The notes under the pieces: model-generated
Databases searched by the model: none
What the model saw: the letters and a program-made list of their open reading frames with translations, nothing else
What the model was told of the DNA's origin: nothing
Program-made: the position numbers and the translations under genes
Shown here: in pieces, positions 25,846 through 34,963 of the stretch
Layout of the letters: the number at the start of each line of letters is the position of its first letter
How positions within the stretch are numbered: the first letter of the stretch is position 1
Source: Candidatus Riflebacteria bacterium HGW-Riflebacteria-1
GTDB lineage: Bacteria > Muiribacteriota > Ozemobacteria > Ozemobacterales > Ozemobacteraceae
Direction of reading: 5' to 3'
DNA length: 64,000 nucleotides
Assembly: GCA_002839445.1 (NCBI GenBank)
Contig: PGYB01000001.1
Span: 218,735-282,734 of the forward strand

Positions 25846-27444
25846 ATGAAACGTTTTTTCGTTGCGTTGATGGTTTGTTGCCTGTTTTCAGGAAACCCCG
25901 GTTACGTTTTAGCCGAATCAGTCGACATATATTTCGGCCCCGAAGGCGGCTTTAGCCGTGTTAACCATTCGCGCGTGCTTCGTTTCAGCGATGGCAGCAC
26001 AAAACCGGCCACGCTTGCCAATTCTCTGATGCACCGCATCGATCAACTCGAAGCTGGCAGTACAGTTAAAATTGCCATGTATTCGATGAGCGATTACCAG
26101 ACACTCGACTTTTGGCTCAAAGCCACAGCCGACAAGCAGTTGAGCTGCAAACTGCTGCTCTGCGGCGTATCAACCTGGTCGGCCAGCAGTCGCGATCGTA
26201 TCGCGAAAGCCATAGAAAAAGCGGATCTTGCCGCAAAAGAAGCCGGCAAGCCTTTTGACTTTCAACTGGCCGCGGTAACTGCCGAAGCGATGCAGCGCAA
26301 TGGCCGCGAGCACACTCTTGAAGATGGCAAAGTAATTTTCGGCACCATGCACGAAAAGTTTGGTATATTTTATCGACCCGGCAACCCGGTTCCGCACAGC
26401 AGTTTCAACGGCAGTGCGAACATCTCGACAACCTCTGACAAGATTTATGCCGAAAACCGTGTATTCTTCAATGATCAGCCAGCAGTTGCCCGGCAGTTTG
26501 CCGAAGAATTCGCGCGACTGTGGAACGAGTATTCAGAAATCGTTTATGGCAGATGGCTGCCGGAAAAGTATATCGAAACCAGCCACGTGCCTGGATATGT
26601 CAGGATTGTATTCAACTCAGAACCTGTTGATGAACTTCTGTTAACCAGAATCGACAGCGAATTGATCAACCTCATTCATCGCGTCGAGGCCTCGGGAAGT
26701 CTTGACCTGGCCATGTTCAGCCTGACCCGCCTTGAACTTGCCGAAGCAATTTTGAAATCAGCCGAGCGCAACCCCGGCGCGCGCTTTCGCCTGCTGCTCG
26801 ACCACGCGCAGCTTGATGACGGAGATCCTTTGCAGAGCAAGATGGCACCATGGCTTGAGCAGAAAGCTGCCGAACTTGGCATCAAAAATATTCAGGTGCG
26901 CTACCGCTTTCGCCGCAACGCTTATGGCTTCAGCAGCGAAGAGAAAAAACCGATTTTGATCAGCTATTTAAGCCTGTTTTTTCACCACAAGAACGTTACC
27001 GTAAATGACAAGGAAATGGCGATCGGCAGCTATAACTGGTCTAATTCAGCAGAGTTTCTTAATTTCGAAAACGTCATGTTCTTCAACACATTCTACAAAG
27101 ACCACCAGAAGGTTATCAGCAGCTTCAAGGCTGAATTCGAAACGCTGTGGAACTCACGAATGCCGTCTGAAGTCACGAGCCCGCGCAAAGGCGTGCCGCA
27201 GACAGTTACATTGGCCGAAGGCAAGGCTCTGCACCAGCAGCTGCTCAAGACTCTCGGCAAAGAAGCGAACTACAAAGTTCTGGCAACTCTCGACCGCGAA
27301 GCGTTCAAAACTTTTGACCAGATCGTTGAAGAAACTGGTCTGGGCGCCGCGCGTGTCAAGCAGAGCATACGAGCTCTCGAAGCCGATAAATTCCTGGTCA
27401 AATGGACAAAGGATGGCGTAGAGGGTTATTCACAGGCCGACTAA
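25846..27444 (+). CDS. Exported phospholipase-D-like protein with C-terminal winged helix
   Basis: A 532-aa protein with signal peptide (1-24) and two PLD-like halves. Each half has a partial HKD motif. The first is HEKFGIFY (H169, K171) followed by FNGSANIS, the second HHKNVTVND (H380, K382) followed by IGSYNWSN. The usual Asp is displaced or replaced (Y176, N387/D388). Residues about 470-532 (VLATLDREAFKTFDQIV and on through ALEADKFLVKW) look like a winged-helix DNA-binding domain, which is out of place in an exported PLD. It heads a same-strand run. It may be a nuclease or phosphodiesterase. Domain calls are good; function is open. Confidence 0.78.
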   Translation: MKRFFVALMVCCLFSGNPGYVLAESVDIYFGPEGGFSRVNHSRVLRFSDGSTKPATLANSLMHRIDQLEAGSTVKIAMYSMSDYQTLDFWLKATADKQLSCKLLLCGVSTWSASSRDRIAKAIEKADLAAKEAGKPFDFQLAAVTAEAMQRNGREHTLEDGKVIFGTMHEKFGIFYRPGNPVPHSSFNGSANISTTSDKIYAENRVFFNDQPAVARQFAEEFARLWNEYSEIVYGRWLPEKYIETSHVPGYVRIVFNSEPVDELLLTRIDSELINLIHRVEASGSLDLAMFSLTRLELAEAILKSAERNPGARFRLLLDHAQLDDGDPLQSKMAPWLEQKAAELGIKNIQVRYRFRRNAYGFSSEEKKPILISYLSLFFHHKNVTVNDKEMAIGSYNWSNSAEFLNFENVMFFNTFYKDHQKVISSFKAEFETLWNSRMPSEVTSPRKGVPQTVTLAEGKALHQQLLKTLGKEANYKVLATLDREAFKTFDQIVEETGLGAARVKQSIRALEADKFLVKWTKDGVEGYSQAD

Positions 27445-27468
27445 GAGGCAGACAAGGCAAAAAAAGCT

Positions 27469-29406
27469 ATGCAACCATTCATTATCGAACGCTCACTTAT
27501 CGCACAGCTGCCGGCAAAGACCGACACAGATCTGCAAAAAATTGCGCAAGTTCACCGCATCAACTGTCTGGCAGGACTGCTGAGCGCCCACCATGGCTGG
27601 CTGGGCGCATGCTTTTCGAGCATGGAACTGCTGACCTGCATTTATCATCACCATATCAGCGACCCGCTGCAGCTCATCACCACCAGAGCTTCGCTGCACC
27701 TGTCAAAAGGGCACGCGGCAATGGCACAGTATGCGATTCTCGCGGCGCTCGGCTGTTTTGAAACAGAACGATTGCTTACCTACAAGCAGTTTGGCGGCCT
27801 GCCGGCGCATTGCGACCGCAATATCCCCGGTATAGACTCAGACAGCGGTTCTCTTGGGCAGGGCCTGTCAAAAGCAATTGGCAACGCGATAAGCAACAAT
27901 GCGGCCGGCAGACGCTCGCCGGTTTTTGCGATAATCGGCGATGGTGAGCTTCAGGAAGGGCAGGTATTTGAATCTCTGCTTACTCTTAAAAAGCTCAGGC
28001 CATGGGGCTGTATACCGATAATCGACCGCAACTTCCTGCAATCTGACAGCCAGACGGCAGACATCAAAGACGCTGATGACTGGTCTGCTGTTTTTACCGG
28101 AATAGGCCTGCGGGTAATCGAAGTGAACGGCCATGTTGTCGGCGAAATTAACAAGGCCATCTGCACGCTTCTTGAATCAGAAGAGCCAGGTATTATCATT
28201 GCGCACACCAACAAGGGCGGCGGCTGTAAGCTGACCTCAATGCAGCCCGACACTCCACGCCGCCAGGGCATCTGGCATGGCAGGATTCCAGACCATGATG
28301 AATACTGCGCAATAGTAGACGAGCTGGTTAAGCAGATAGACTGCCCGGCGATTCGCGACAGCTGGGCAAAGTGCTGTGAGAAGCTGAAAGTTGACAACAG
28401 CTCAGCAGAAGTCGGTGCCACTGCCGACAAGCCTGTCGAGAATAACATCAGAATATCAACCGGCGCTGCCTTTGGGCAAGCGCTGATCGAGCTTGGCGAA
28501 GCCGACCCTGACATCTATGTTCTTGACGCCGACCTCGAAAAGTCGTGCCGCCTTACCGAGGTAGCCGCAGCATTTGGTAAACGCTATCTTGAAATAGGCA
28601 TCAGCGAACAGGACATGTGCTCAATTGCTGCCGGACTTGGGCTCACCGGCAAAATCGCTGTAGTTAACACCTACGCATCTTTCTATAAACGCAGTATTGA
28701 CCAGATTTTTGCCTGCGCGACCGAAAAAGTGCCGGTAATTTTTGCCGGGCACTATGCCGGTATCGACTATTTTACTGATGGAAAAAGCCATCAGTCGACC
28801 AATGATATTGGCCTGATGCGCGCCATTGGCGAAATTGACATTTATGAGCCGATCGATGCTGACAACACCAAAGAAATACTGTGTCACATTATTGAGTCGA
28901 TGAAAGCGGAAATCAAGAAATCAGGCCGCTGTCGACCAGCTTATGTAAGGCTGCACCGCACCCCCGGCGACAACTTTTATGCTGACCCATTCGTTGCCGA
29001 TGAACCCGTGGTTTTTACCAGCGGTTCAGAGATCATTGCTGAAAACCTGCTTTTCACCAGCGGGCCACACATGCTCGAAACAGCGTGCTCGGCGTCAGAA
29101 ATTCTCGCAGAAGAAGGCATTCCGCTCGATCTCGCGGCAATAGTGCATTTTTCCGACAATAAAAAGCAGCTCAAAGACCTGCTTGGCGCCGCCAAACGCG
29201 TTTTTGTGCTCGAAGACCATCGCCGCGAAACTGGTCTGGGGAGCTTTATTGCCACAATCGGCAAACTTTCGCCTGTATGTATTGGCATTCGCGAATACAC
29301 TCAGTCAGCATTAAACCTTGGTGAAATGCTGGCTCACCATAAGCTTAACGCTGAAACAGTAAGCGAAGTTGTCAGAAAAGTGGTTAACTGCAGTCACCAC
29401 AAATAG
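27469..29406 (+). CDS. Transketolase-family ThDP enzyme
   Basis: A 645-aa thiamine-diphosphate enzyme with both transketolase halves in one chain. The N-terminal ThDP domain has LSKGHAAMAQYAIL, SLGQGLSKAIGNA and GDGELQEGQVFE, with the metal-loop equivalent DRNFLQ where transketolases have a YN-type sequence. The pyrimidine-binding half has LEIGISEQDM with catalytic Glu380 and NTYASFYKRSIDQIF. It transfers two-carbon ketol units; the acceptor may differ from classical transketolase because several active-site stretches are divergent. It lies 24 bases after the PLD gene and ten before a glyoxalase-fold gene. Confidence 0.85.
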   Translation: MQPFIIERSLIAQLPAKTDTDLQKIAQVHRINCLAGLLSAHHGWLGACFSSMELLTCIYHHHISDPLQLITTRASLHLSKGHAAMAQYAILAALGCFETERLLTYKQFGGLPAHCDRNIPGIDSDSGSLGQGLSKAIGNAISNNAAGRRSPVFAIIGDGELQEGQVFESLLTLKKLRPWGCIPIIDRNFLQSDSQTADIKDADDWSAVFTGIGLRVIEVNGHVVGEINKAICTLLESEEPGIIIAHTNKGGGCKLTSMQPDTPRRQGIWHGRIPDHDEYCAIVDELVKQIDCPAIRDSWAKCCEKLKVDNSSAEVGATADKPVENNIRISTGAAFGQALIELGEADPDIYVLDADLEKSCRLTEVAAAFGKRYLEIGISEQDMCSIAAGLGLTGKIAVVNTYASFYKRSIDQIFACATEKVPVIFAGHYAGIDYFTDGKSHQSTNDIGLMRAIGEIDIYEPIDADNTKEILCHIIESMKAEIKKSGRCRPAYVRLHRTPGDNFYADPFVADEPVVFTSGSEIIAENLLFTSGPHMLETACSASEILAEEGIPLDLAAIVHFSDNKKQLKDLLGAAKRVFVLEDHRRETGLGSFIATIGKLSPVCIGIREYTQSALNLGEMLAHHKLNAETVSEVVRKVVNCSHHK

Positions 29407-29415
29407 GAGCACCAG

Positions 29416-29796
29416 ATGCCAGAATTCAAGTTTAATCACAACAACATAAACGTTCTCGATCTCGAAAAGAGCCTTGATTTTTACAAGAGCGCGCTCGGCC
29501 TGGTCGAAGTTCGCCGCCACAATGCTGCAGATGGCAGCTTTGTTCTGGTCTATCTTGGCGATGGCACTGGCGGGCACCGCCTTGAGTTGACCTGGCTGCG
29601 CGACCGCAAAGAACCATACAATCTTGGTGAGAATGAATTTCATCTCGCCTTCACCACCGATGATTTTGATGCCGCACATGAACTGCACAGTCAAATGGGC
29701 TGTATCTGCTACGAAAACCCGGGCATGGGCATTTACTTTATTGCCGATCCTGACAATTACTGGCTCGAAGTCGTTCCTGAAAAGAGAATGCGTTGA
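29416..29796 (+). CDS. Glyoxalase I / VOC-family protein
   Basis: A 126-aa single VOC domain of the lactoylglutathione-lyase type. It has NINVLDLEKSLDFYKSALGL at the start, GGHRLELTWLRD, HLAFTTDDF and IADPDNYWLEVVPEK, supplying the expected His/Glu metal ligands. AGGAG precedes the start. It follows the transketolase closely, so methylglyoxal or a related dicarbonyl from sugar metabolism is a plausible substrate (inference). Confidence 0.9.
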   Translation: MPEFKFNHNNINVLDLEKSLDFYKSALGLVEVRRHNAADGSFVLVYLGDGTGGHRLELTWLRDRKEPYNLGENEFHLAFTTDDFDAAHELHSQMGCICYENPGMGIYFIADPDNYWLEVVPEKRMR

Positions 29797-29813
29797 CCAG
29801 GACATAAAACCAG

Positions 29814-30695
29814 ATGCTCAAACTGTTCAAGCAAAAACGCGGCGCACTGCAGCCAGTACACCTGATTGCCATCATTCTGCTGCTGACCTTTGTCGGCATT
29901 GCAATTTATTATTGGCAGCAAAGTAAGGCTGTCAGGCCACCTGATGTATCGCGGCCCGCATTTATTGCGATAGAACCGGCCCTGGCCGAGCAAACTCGCC
30001 TGCATGAAAACAAGGTTTACGGCGGGCGACCGCTGACAGCTTCACAGACCAGACTGGTGGTTCTGCCTAATATCGGTTTCTACGCCGGCTACTGCGATGA
30101 ACGCCGCAACCCGCTCTGGGTTGCCTATCGCCTTGATGCCAAAGACTTTGAGCACAAATTGAGCCGTCCCAAGGCTTTTAAGATCGACCCACGCACCCTC
30201 TCGCGGGTGGACCCGAAAGAATACGCCAAAAGCGGCTATGACCGCGGGCACATGGCGCCAAACTCGGCTATCGCAACGCGATATGGCAGAGATGCACAGC
30301 TTGAAACCTTTTACATGAGCAATATCGTGCCGCAAACTCCCGAATTGAACCGGCGCGTCTGGCAACGCCTCGAAAAGCTTGAAGAAGATTATGCCAACAA
30401 TCGTGGCACCATATGGGTTATTGCTGGCCCGGTGTTTGACGAACATATCAAAACTATTGGCAACAACATAGAAGTCCCTGACGCATTTTTCAAAATCATT
30501 ATCGACGAAGAGCAGCAGGGAATCAAGACTCTGGCTTTTCTCATACCGCAAACAGTAACAGGCAAAGAGCCTATCGAGCATTTTTTGACCAGTATTGATG
30601 AAATCGAAAAACTGACAGGTCTCGACTTTTTCTGGGCATTATCTGATGAAGCTGAAAGCAGGCTTGAGTCTGCAGTGCCTGCAAAACTCTGGTAG
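29814..30695 (+). CDS. Membrane-anchored DNA/RNA non-specific endonuclease
   Basis: A 293-aa nuclease of the NUC1/EndA beta-beta-alpha-metal family. An N-terminal transmembrane helix (about 15-38) anchors the domain outside the membrane. The active site is DRGHMAPN with general-base His146, followed by FYMSNIVPQTPELNRRVWQ with the metal-ligand Asn. IWVIAGPVFDE and DAFFKIII are family features. It could degrade DNA in the periplasm or outside, for nutrition or DNA uptake. Confidence 0.92.
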   Translation: MLKLFKQKRGALQPVHLIAIILLLTFVGIAIYYWQQSKAVRPPDVSRPAFIAIEPALAEQTRLHENKVYGGRPLTASQTRLVVLPNIGFYAGYCDERRNPLWVAYRLDAKDFEHKLSRPKAFKIDPRTLSRVDPKEYAKSGYDRGHMAPNSAIATRYGRDAQLETFYMSNIVPQTPELNRRVWQRLEKLEEDYANNRGTIWVIAGPVFDEHIKTIGNNIEVPDAFFKIIIDEEQQGIKTLAFLIPQTVTGKEPIEHFLTSIDEIEKLTGLDFFWALSDEAESRLESAVPAKLW

Positions 30696-30713
30696 CCGGA
30701 GGCGGCAAAACGA

Positions 30714-31862
30714 ATGAATACCAATAAAAAGAAACTCGCCTTTATGCTCGGTGGTCTCCTTTTCATGTTCGCCCTGCTGTTTTATGTTTTCGGCGGCACC
30801 CATGACGGCATGTATGCAACAGCGGTGATAAAGAGCATCGTGCTGCAAACCGAATTAGACCCCGACTCACAGGAAAAGGTTTACGCAGTTGACCTTGAGT
30901 TCACTGCCGGCCCATATTCAGGCCAGACCTTGAGCACTGAGCACTTTGAAGCGCCGGGCTCGGCCTACAATCTTGATCTGACCGTTGGGCAAACGGTTCT
31001 GGCTGTCGCCGACAACCAGGAAGGACAGCTGATAACCGGCATAGACGAAAATTACAAGTCAGGCCGACTGTTGTTGATATCGACGCTTATACTTTTTCTG
31101 ATCGCTGCTGTCGCTGGCGTAAACGGAGTAAAGGCGATGCTGGCGTTATTTTTCACGCTCATCATTATTTTTGCTGTCATGGCCAAACTGTTGCTGCACG
31201 GCTGGCCGCCGATACCACTGACCATTCTTTCTGCACTTGTCATCTCAACAATCAATCTTGGGGTTATCGCCGGCAGAACGAAAAAAGGCGTCATTGCACT
31301 GATTGGCACGGTAAGCGGTGTAATTCTGGCCGGCTTATTTGGCTGGCTGGCTGCTGTTCTGCTCAAGCTTACCGGCTACACAGGCCATGAGACCACATAT
31401 CTGCAGCTTCTCAATGCCGAAATCGACTTGCGCGGACTGCTGATCAGCGGCATTATTATTGGTGCACTTGGAGCAGTCATGGATGTGGCTATTTCAATTT
31501 CATCTTCTCTTCTCGAACTTTCTCTTGCCAATCCAGGCTATGACCGCAAAAAGCTGTTTGAAAGCGGTATGAATATCGGGCGCGACATAATCGGCAGCAT
31601 GGTCAACACGCTTATTCTGGCTTATACAGGCGCTTCATTGACTTTAATTTTGCTGTTCGCCATTCAAAAGGAAGACTTTCCGCTGATCAAGATAATGAAT
31701 ATGGAATTTATCTGCGCAGAGATTGTGCGCTCGCTGGCCGGGCTTTTTGGCATGGTATTGGCTATTCCGGTCACAGCGGCAGTCGGAGCCTGGATTTATT
31801 CGCAGACAACCGATAAATCAACCAGCCGGCAAAGCGTGTCTGACTCAGTTACGATTGAATAA
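30714..31862 (+). CDS. YibE/F family membrane protein
   Basis: A 382-aa YibE/F-family membrane protein. It has one N-terminal helix, an extracytoplasmic beta domain (about 40-105), then about seven further helices. Family hallmarks are LEDPSQ-like acidic spacing, GQTVLAVADN, SALVISTINLGVIAGRTKKG, GALGAVMDVAISISSSLLE and GRDIIGSMVNTLILAY. The function of the family is not established. It ends the run that begins with the PLD/winged-helix gene; GGAGG lies 11 bases upstream. Confidence 0.9.
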   Translation: MNTNKKKLAFMLGGLLFMFALLFYVFGGTHDGMYATAVIKSIVLQTELDPDSQEKVYAVDLEFTAGPYSGQTLSTEHFEAPGSAYNLDLTVGQTVLAVADNQEGQLITGIDENYKSGRLLLISTLILFLIAAVAGVNGVKAMLALFFTLIIIFAVMAKLLLHGWPPIPLTILSALVISTINLGVIAGRTKKGVIALIGTVSGVILAGLFGWLAAVLLKLTGYTGHETTYLQLLNAEIDLRGLLISGIIIGALGAVMDVAISISSSLLELSLANPGYDRKKLFESGMNIGRDIIGSMVNTLILAYTGASLTLILLFAIQKEDFPLIKIMNMEFICAEIVRSLAGLFGMVLAIPVTAAVGAWIYSQTTDKSTSRQSVSDSVTIE

Positions 31863-31883
31863 AGCAGTTTTTCTATGTTAGTC
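31855..31883 (+). promoter_or_regulatory. Possible promoter for the TerB-like gene
   Basis: TTGAAT (31855-31860), 17-base spacer, TTAGTC (31878-31883). The -10 is poor. Confidence 0.35.
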
Positions 31884-31910
31884 TGAAAGAAACCAAGCAG
31901 GAGATCAAAC

Positions 31911-32624
31911 ATGTTGGAATCAAGAGTCATGCTGTTAAGTGACTACGCACAAAATTACGTCGAAAAAGGTCGAAAAGCAGCTGAGAAAAAGGGATTCTGG
32001 GGACTCATGATAAACTCTGTGGCGGGCAAGCAAAAACTAGAACGCAAATTGACCGCTGGAATAGGCGATGAGCTTCAACCAGCAGACCTTGCAGCCGAAA
32101 ATTTTGCGCCATTCTGCAAAATTGATGACAGAACAATCCACATCAAAAAGCACGATGGTGAAACCTGGGTAGCAATCGAAGAAGATGGTGAACTCTGGGA
32201 TCTTGCAGACTGGGGCGAAGATTATTGCTTTGTAACCCGGTTGCTGGCCGAAGTTTATTTCATGGTCACCCGCGATGACTTTCATATCGATGAAGACGAA
32301 AAGACAGTGTTTCAGGCGCTGACCGGCTGTCTGGAAGCAACCGACAAAGAGGTGAGCGATGCCCGCAACCTTGTCTACTGGACACTTCTCGACAACGTAG
32401 TAGAAGACGAAGTAATCACTGACGAAGAACACGAAACCCTTGCCAGAATTCGTAAAGAGCTTGAACTCGATGATACTGACGTCAAAGATCTACACAAGAA
32501 AATCATCAAGGATTACTACGAGATCGCCTGTAAGTTCAGTGACGATGGGCAACAGCCAGATTTCGATCAGCTCGAAAACATCAAGGAAATGGCGACTCGT
32601 CTTGGCGTTACCGTGACTTTTTAA
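31911..32624 (+). CDS. TerB-like domain protein
   Basis: A 237-aa acidic cytoplasmic protein with AGGAG before its ATG. The C-terminal half, from about residue 130, is helical and carries the pattern of a TerB-like (tellurite-resistance helical) domain: VEDEVITDEEHETLARIRKE and DLHKKIIKDYYEIACKFSDD. An acidic stretch, DDFHIDEDEK, resembles the metal-binding loop of TerB. The N-terminal half is unrecognised. It is followed nine bases later by the HEAT-repeat gene, so the two are likely one operon. Confidence 0.65.
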   Translation: MLESRVMLLSDYAQNYVEKGRKAAEKKGFWGLMINSVAGKQKLERKLTAGIGDELQPADLAAENFAPFCKIDDRTIHIKKHDGETWVAIEEDGELWDLADWGEDYCFVTRLLAEVYFMVTRDDFHIDEDEKTVFQALTGCLEATDKEVSDARNLVYWTLLDNVVEDEVITDEEHETLARIRKELELDDTDVKDLHKKIIKDYYEIACKFSDDGQQPDFDQLENIKEMATRLGVTVTF

Positions 32625-32633
32625 GCCCTGCCA

Positions 32634-34382
32634 ATGGATGATTACAACGTAAATCTCGTCTGCCTGGACTCCGCAGATACTGACCGACAGCTTGTCGGCC
32701 TGGCGTATTTCGCCGCCTGCGATGATCGCCTGCTGACAGATGAGGCGATGAACAAACTGATTTACCTCGCCGAGCACGGCCATAAACACGTCTCCGACGT
32801 TGCCACATCGATAATTTCACAGGCGGTGGGGCGACGAGAGCAGACAGCGCTCAAGCAGCTGCTGCTCAAGAAACTGCAGGCCGGCAATGAGGGTCAGGTC
32901 AGCCTGCGCGATCTTGAATGGAGCGTGAAGCTGCAGACCAGAGAGCTGAAACATGCTCTCGAAGACTACCTTGAACGCTGTTTTGAGCCCAATCACATCT
33001 CATGGCTGGTCAAAAACCTTCCTAAATTCTACCCTGACCCCGAGCAGCTGAGTCTGCTCAAGTCATTTCTGGCTTATGGCGATGACCGCGTTGTCAGCAA
33101 TACGATTGAAGGCATCGAGGCCCTTAACGCTCCCGACAATGTTTCGCTGTTTTCGCGAATGCTCAGTCACGCTTCGCCGCGCGTACGCTCAGCCGCCGCC
33201 GAGGCAATTGCCCGCGTCAACCCCGAAACTGCACGCAAAGCGCTGTCAGACATGCTCAACCGACCAGAGCAGGTCGAGTCAGTCAAGGCGGCCTGCCACG
33301 CTATCCGGCATCTGCCAGGGCGCGAGTTTCTCGACCTGGCCCTGCCGTTGCTGAGTAATCGCAAAGTCAGGGATGAAGCAGCAAAAACTGTGGCAAACCT
33401 TGCTCTCAAAAACATTTTAAGCCTCTTTGACCACGAGGTATTCAGCAAGCACGCAGATTTGCGAGCCAAAATCGCGAGTTCGATCATCGAGCTGCTGCGC
33501 GAACAATGCAATACCAGATTTTTCCCGACTTCAGGCAGCGAAGATGTCGAGCAGGGAACCTGCCGGCTGACCACCGGAGAAACCGGCCTGTATTCTTTTG
33601 AACCGATCATTTCGCCAGAACAGGCGCAACAGATTGCCGAAGAAAACAAAAAAGGAAGCATTGGCTTCTTTTCGCGGCTGATTTATCGCCCCAAGCCAGA
33701 AGAAATCCAGCTCACATTCTGCGAACAGAGGTTGCACCCGTTCTGGCACATAGAGTGCGAAGCCAGTCTTGACTATATCAGATCAAGACCGCTTTCTCTC
33801 GACCTTGAAGATCAGGTGAGTGAAATCAAGATTGGCGACCAGCTGTTCAAGTCGACAAAGAAGCGGGTCGATTTAACCGTCGAAGAGCGTTGCCTGGTAA
33901 AGCAGGCCATCAACAGATTTGTCGACGCCACAACCGGCACGCATGTCGACTTTAGTGAAACTTTGAAAAAGGGAAAAGCCAGAGCTTTGATAATAGATGA
34001 GCCGGTCAAAGACGGTTTCAAAATCATACCCGCGAGAATACGTGCTTCGATTCTGATCAGAGACATAATTTTTGCATTCATGAAGCCAATCCAGGCGCTT
34101 GAGATAATCGCGCAGGGGCTTAAAATATCCCGATTAAACCTGTATTTCAGACCAGTTTACGCATTTGAATTCAACTGGGTTGGCCGCGACCAGAAGGTTA
34201 TCTTTGAAATAGACGGTGTAACCGGCAAATTATCAGAAGGACACAGCTCTGCCGAGAAAAGTTCGGAAACTATCAGCGAGGCCAAACTGTTTGACATAGG
34301 CGCAGACGCGCTCGGACTGGTTATTCCTGGCGGCGAAATCGCAGCAAAACTTGCAGCAGCTTTTCTTGGCAAAAAGAAGTAA
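32634..34382 (+). CDS. HEAT-repeat protein with C-terminal conserved domain
   Basis: A 582-aa cytoplasmic protein without signal. Residues about 10-300 are HEAT-like helix pairs (for example NAPDNVSLFSRMLSHASPRV and ETARKALSDMLNRPEQVESV), a protein-protein scaffold. The C-terminal 230 residues form a separate domain containing LNLYFRPVYAFEFNWVGRDQ, then an EIDGVTGKLSEG turn, reminiscent of beta-rich domains that end in a VDGVTG motif. It follows the TerB-like gene by nine bases and is probably its partner. Ribosome site is weak, suggesting translational coupling. Confidence 0.7.
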   Translation: MDDYNVNLVCLDSADTDRQLVGLAYFAACDDRLLTDEAMNKLIYLAEHGHKHVSDVATSIISQAVGRREQTALKQLLLKKLQAGNEGQVSLRDLEWSVKLQTRELKHALEDYLERCFEPNHISWLVKNLPKFYPDPEQLSLLKSFLAYGDDRVVSNTIEGIEALNAPDNVSLFSRMLSHASPRVRSAAAEAIARVNPETARKALSDMLNRPEQVESVKAACHAIRHLPGREFLDLALPLLSNRKVRDEAAKTVANLALKNILSLFDHEVFSKHADLRAKIASSIIELLREQCNTRFFPTSGSEDVEQGTCRLTTGETGLYSFEPIISPEQAQQIAEENKKGSIGFFSRLIYRPKPEEIQLTFCEQRLHPFWHIECEASLDYIRSRPLSLDLEDQVSEIKIGDQLFKSTKKRVDLTVEERCLVKQAINRFVDATTGTHVDFSETLKKGKARALIIDEPVKDGFKIIPARIRASILIRDIIFAFMKPIQALEIIAQGLKISRLNLYFRPVYAFEFNWVGRDQKVIFEIDGVTGKLSEGHSSAEKSSETISEAKLFDIGADALGLVIPGGEIAAKLAAAFLGKKK

Positions 34383-34396
34383 TTGAGTGTTATAAT
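34366..34396 (+). promoter_or_regulatory. Promoter for the dCTP deaminase gene
   Basis: TTGGCA (34366-34371) and TATAAT (34391-34396), 19-base spacer. A GGAGG site follows before the ATG at 34430. Confidence 0.55.
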
Positions 34397-34429
34397 TCGG
34401 CACTATTTTCAAATATCCCGGAGGAACGG

Positions 34430-34963
34430 ATGACGATTCTTGGCAAAGAAGCCATTTTAGAAGAAATTAAAAAGGGCAATATCAAAATCGAGCCTTTTGA
34501 CGAAAAAATGCTTGGCCCGGCCAGCGTAGACCTGCATCTGTCAAATGCTTTTCGCGTATTTGTGCATCTGCCAAACGATCTATGCATGACCGACGACATG
34601 GATTTCAAAGCCGCTACCAAAGGCATTCAGGTTCACAATGGTGACACACTTACCGTAAAGCCAGGCCAGACAATCCTCGGCATAACCAGTGAGAAAGTGA
34701 CTCTCGGCAACGGCCTTTCCGGGTGGCTGGAAGGTCGCAGCCGCTTTGCCCGTGTCGGCCTGCTCGTACATATCTCGGCTTCATTTATGCAACCTGGCAT
34801 ATGTAATCATCAGGTTCTTGAGATATCGAATTTCGGTCCGATTCCTCTCAAGCTGATACCGGGCACGCCAATCTGCCAGTTTATTTTTCAGCGTTGCGAA
34901 AGCCCGGGCAAATACCATGGCGTATTTGCCGGCCAGACTCCTGACAATTTCTGGCTTGGCTAA
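34430..34963 (+). CDS. dcd: dCTP deaminase
   Basis: A 177-aa enzyme that deaminates dCTP to dUTP for dTMP synthesis. The family pieces are GPASVDLHLSNAF, GWLEGRSRFARVGLLVH (nucleotide-binding, residues about 99-114) and NHQVLEISNFG with catalytic Glu131. The archaeal-like spacing means a bifunctional dCTP deaminase/dUTPase is possible. GGAGG precedes the start. The stop codon overlaps the end of the convergent S33 hydrolase by four bases. Confidence 0.92.
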   Translation: MTILGKEAILEEIKKGNIKIEPFDEKMLGPASVDLHLSNAFRVFVHLPNDLCMTDDMDFKAATKGIQVHNGDTLTVKPGQTILGITSEKVTLGNGLSGWLEGRSRFARVGLLVHISASFMQPGICNHQVLEISNFGPIPLKLIPGTPICQFIFQRCESPGKYHGVFAGQTPDNFWLG

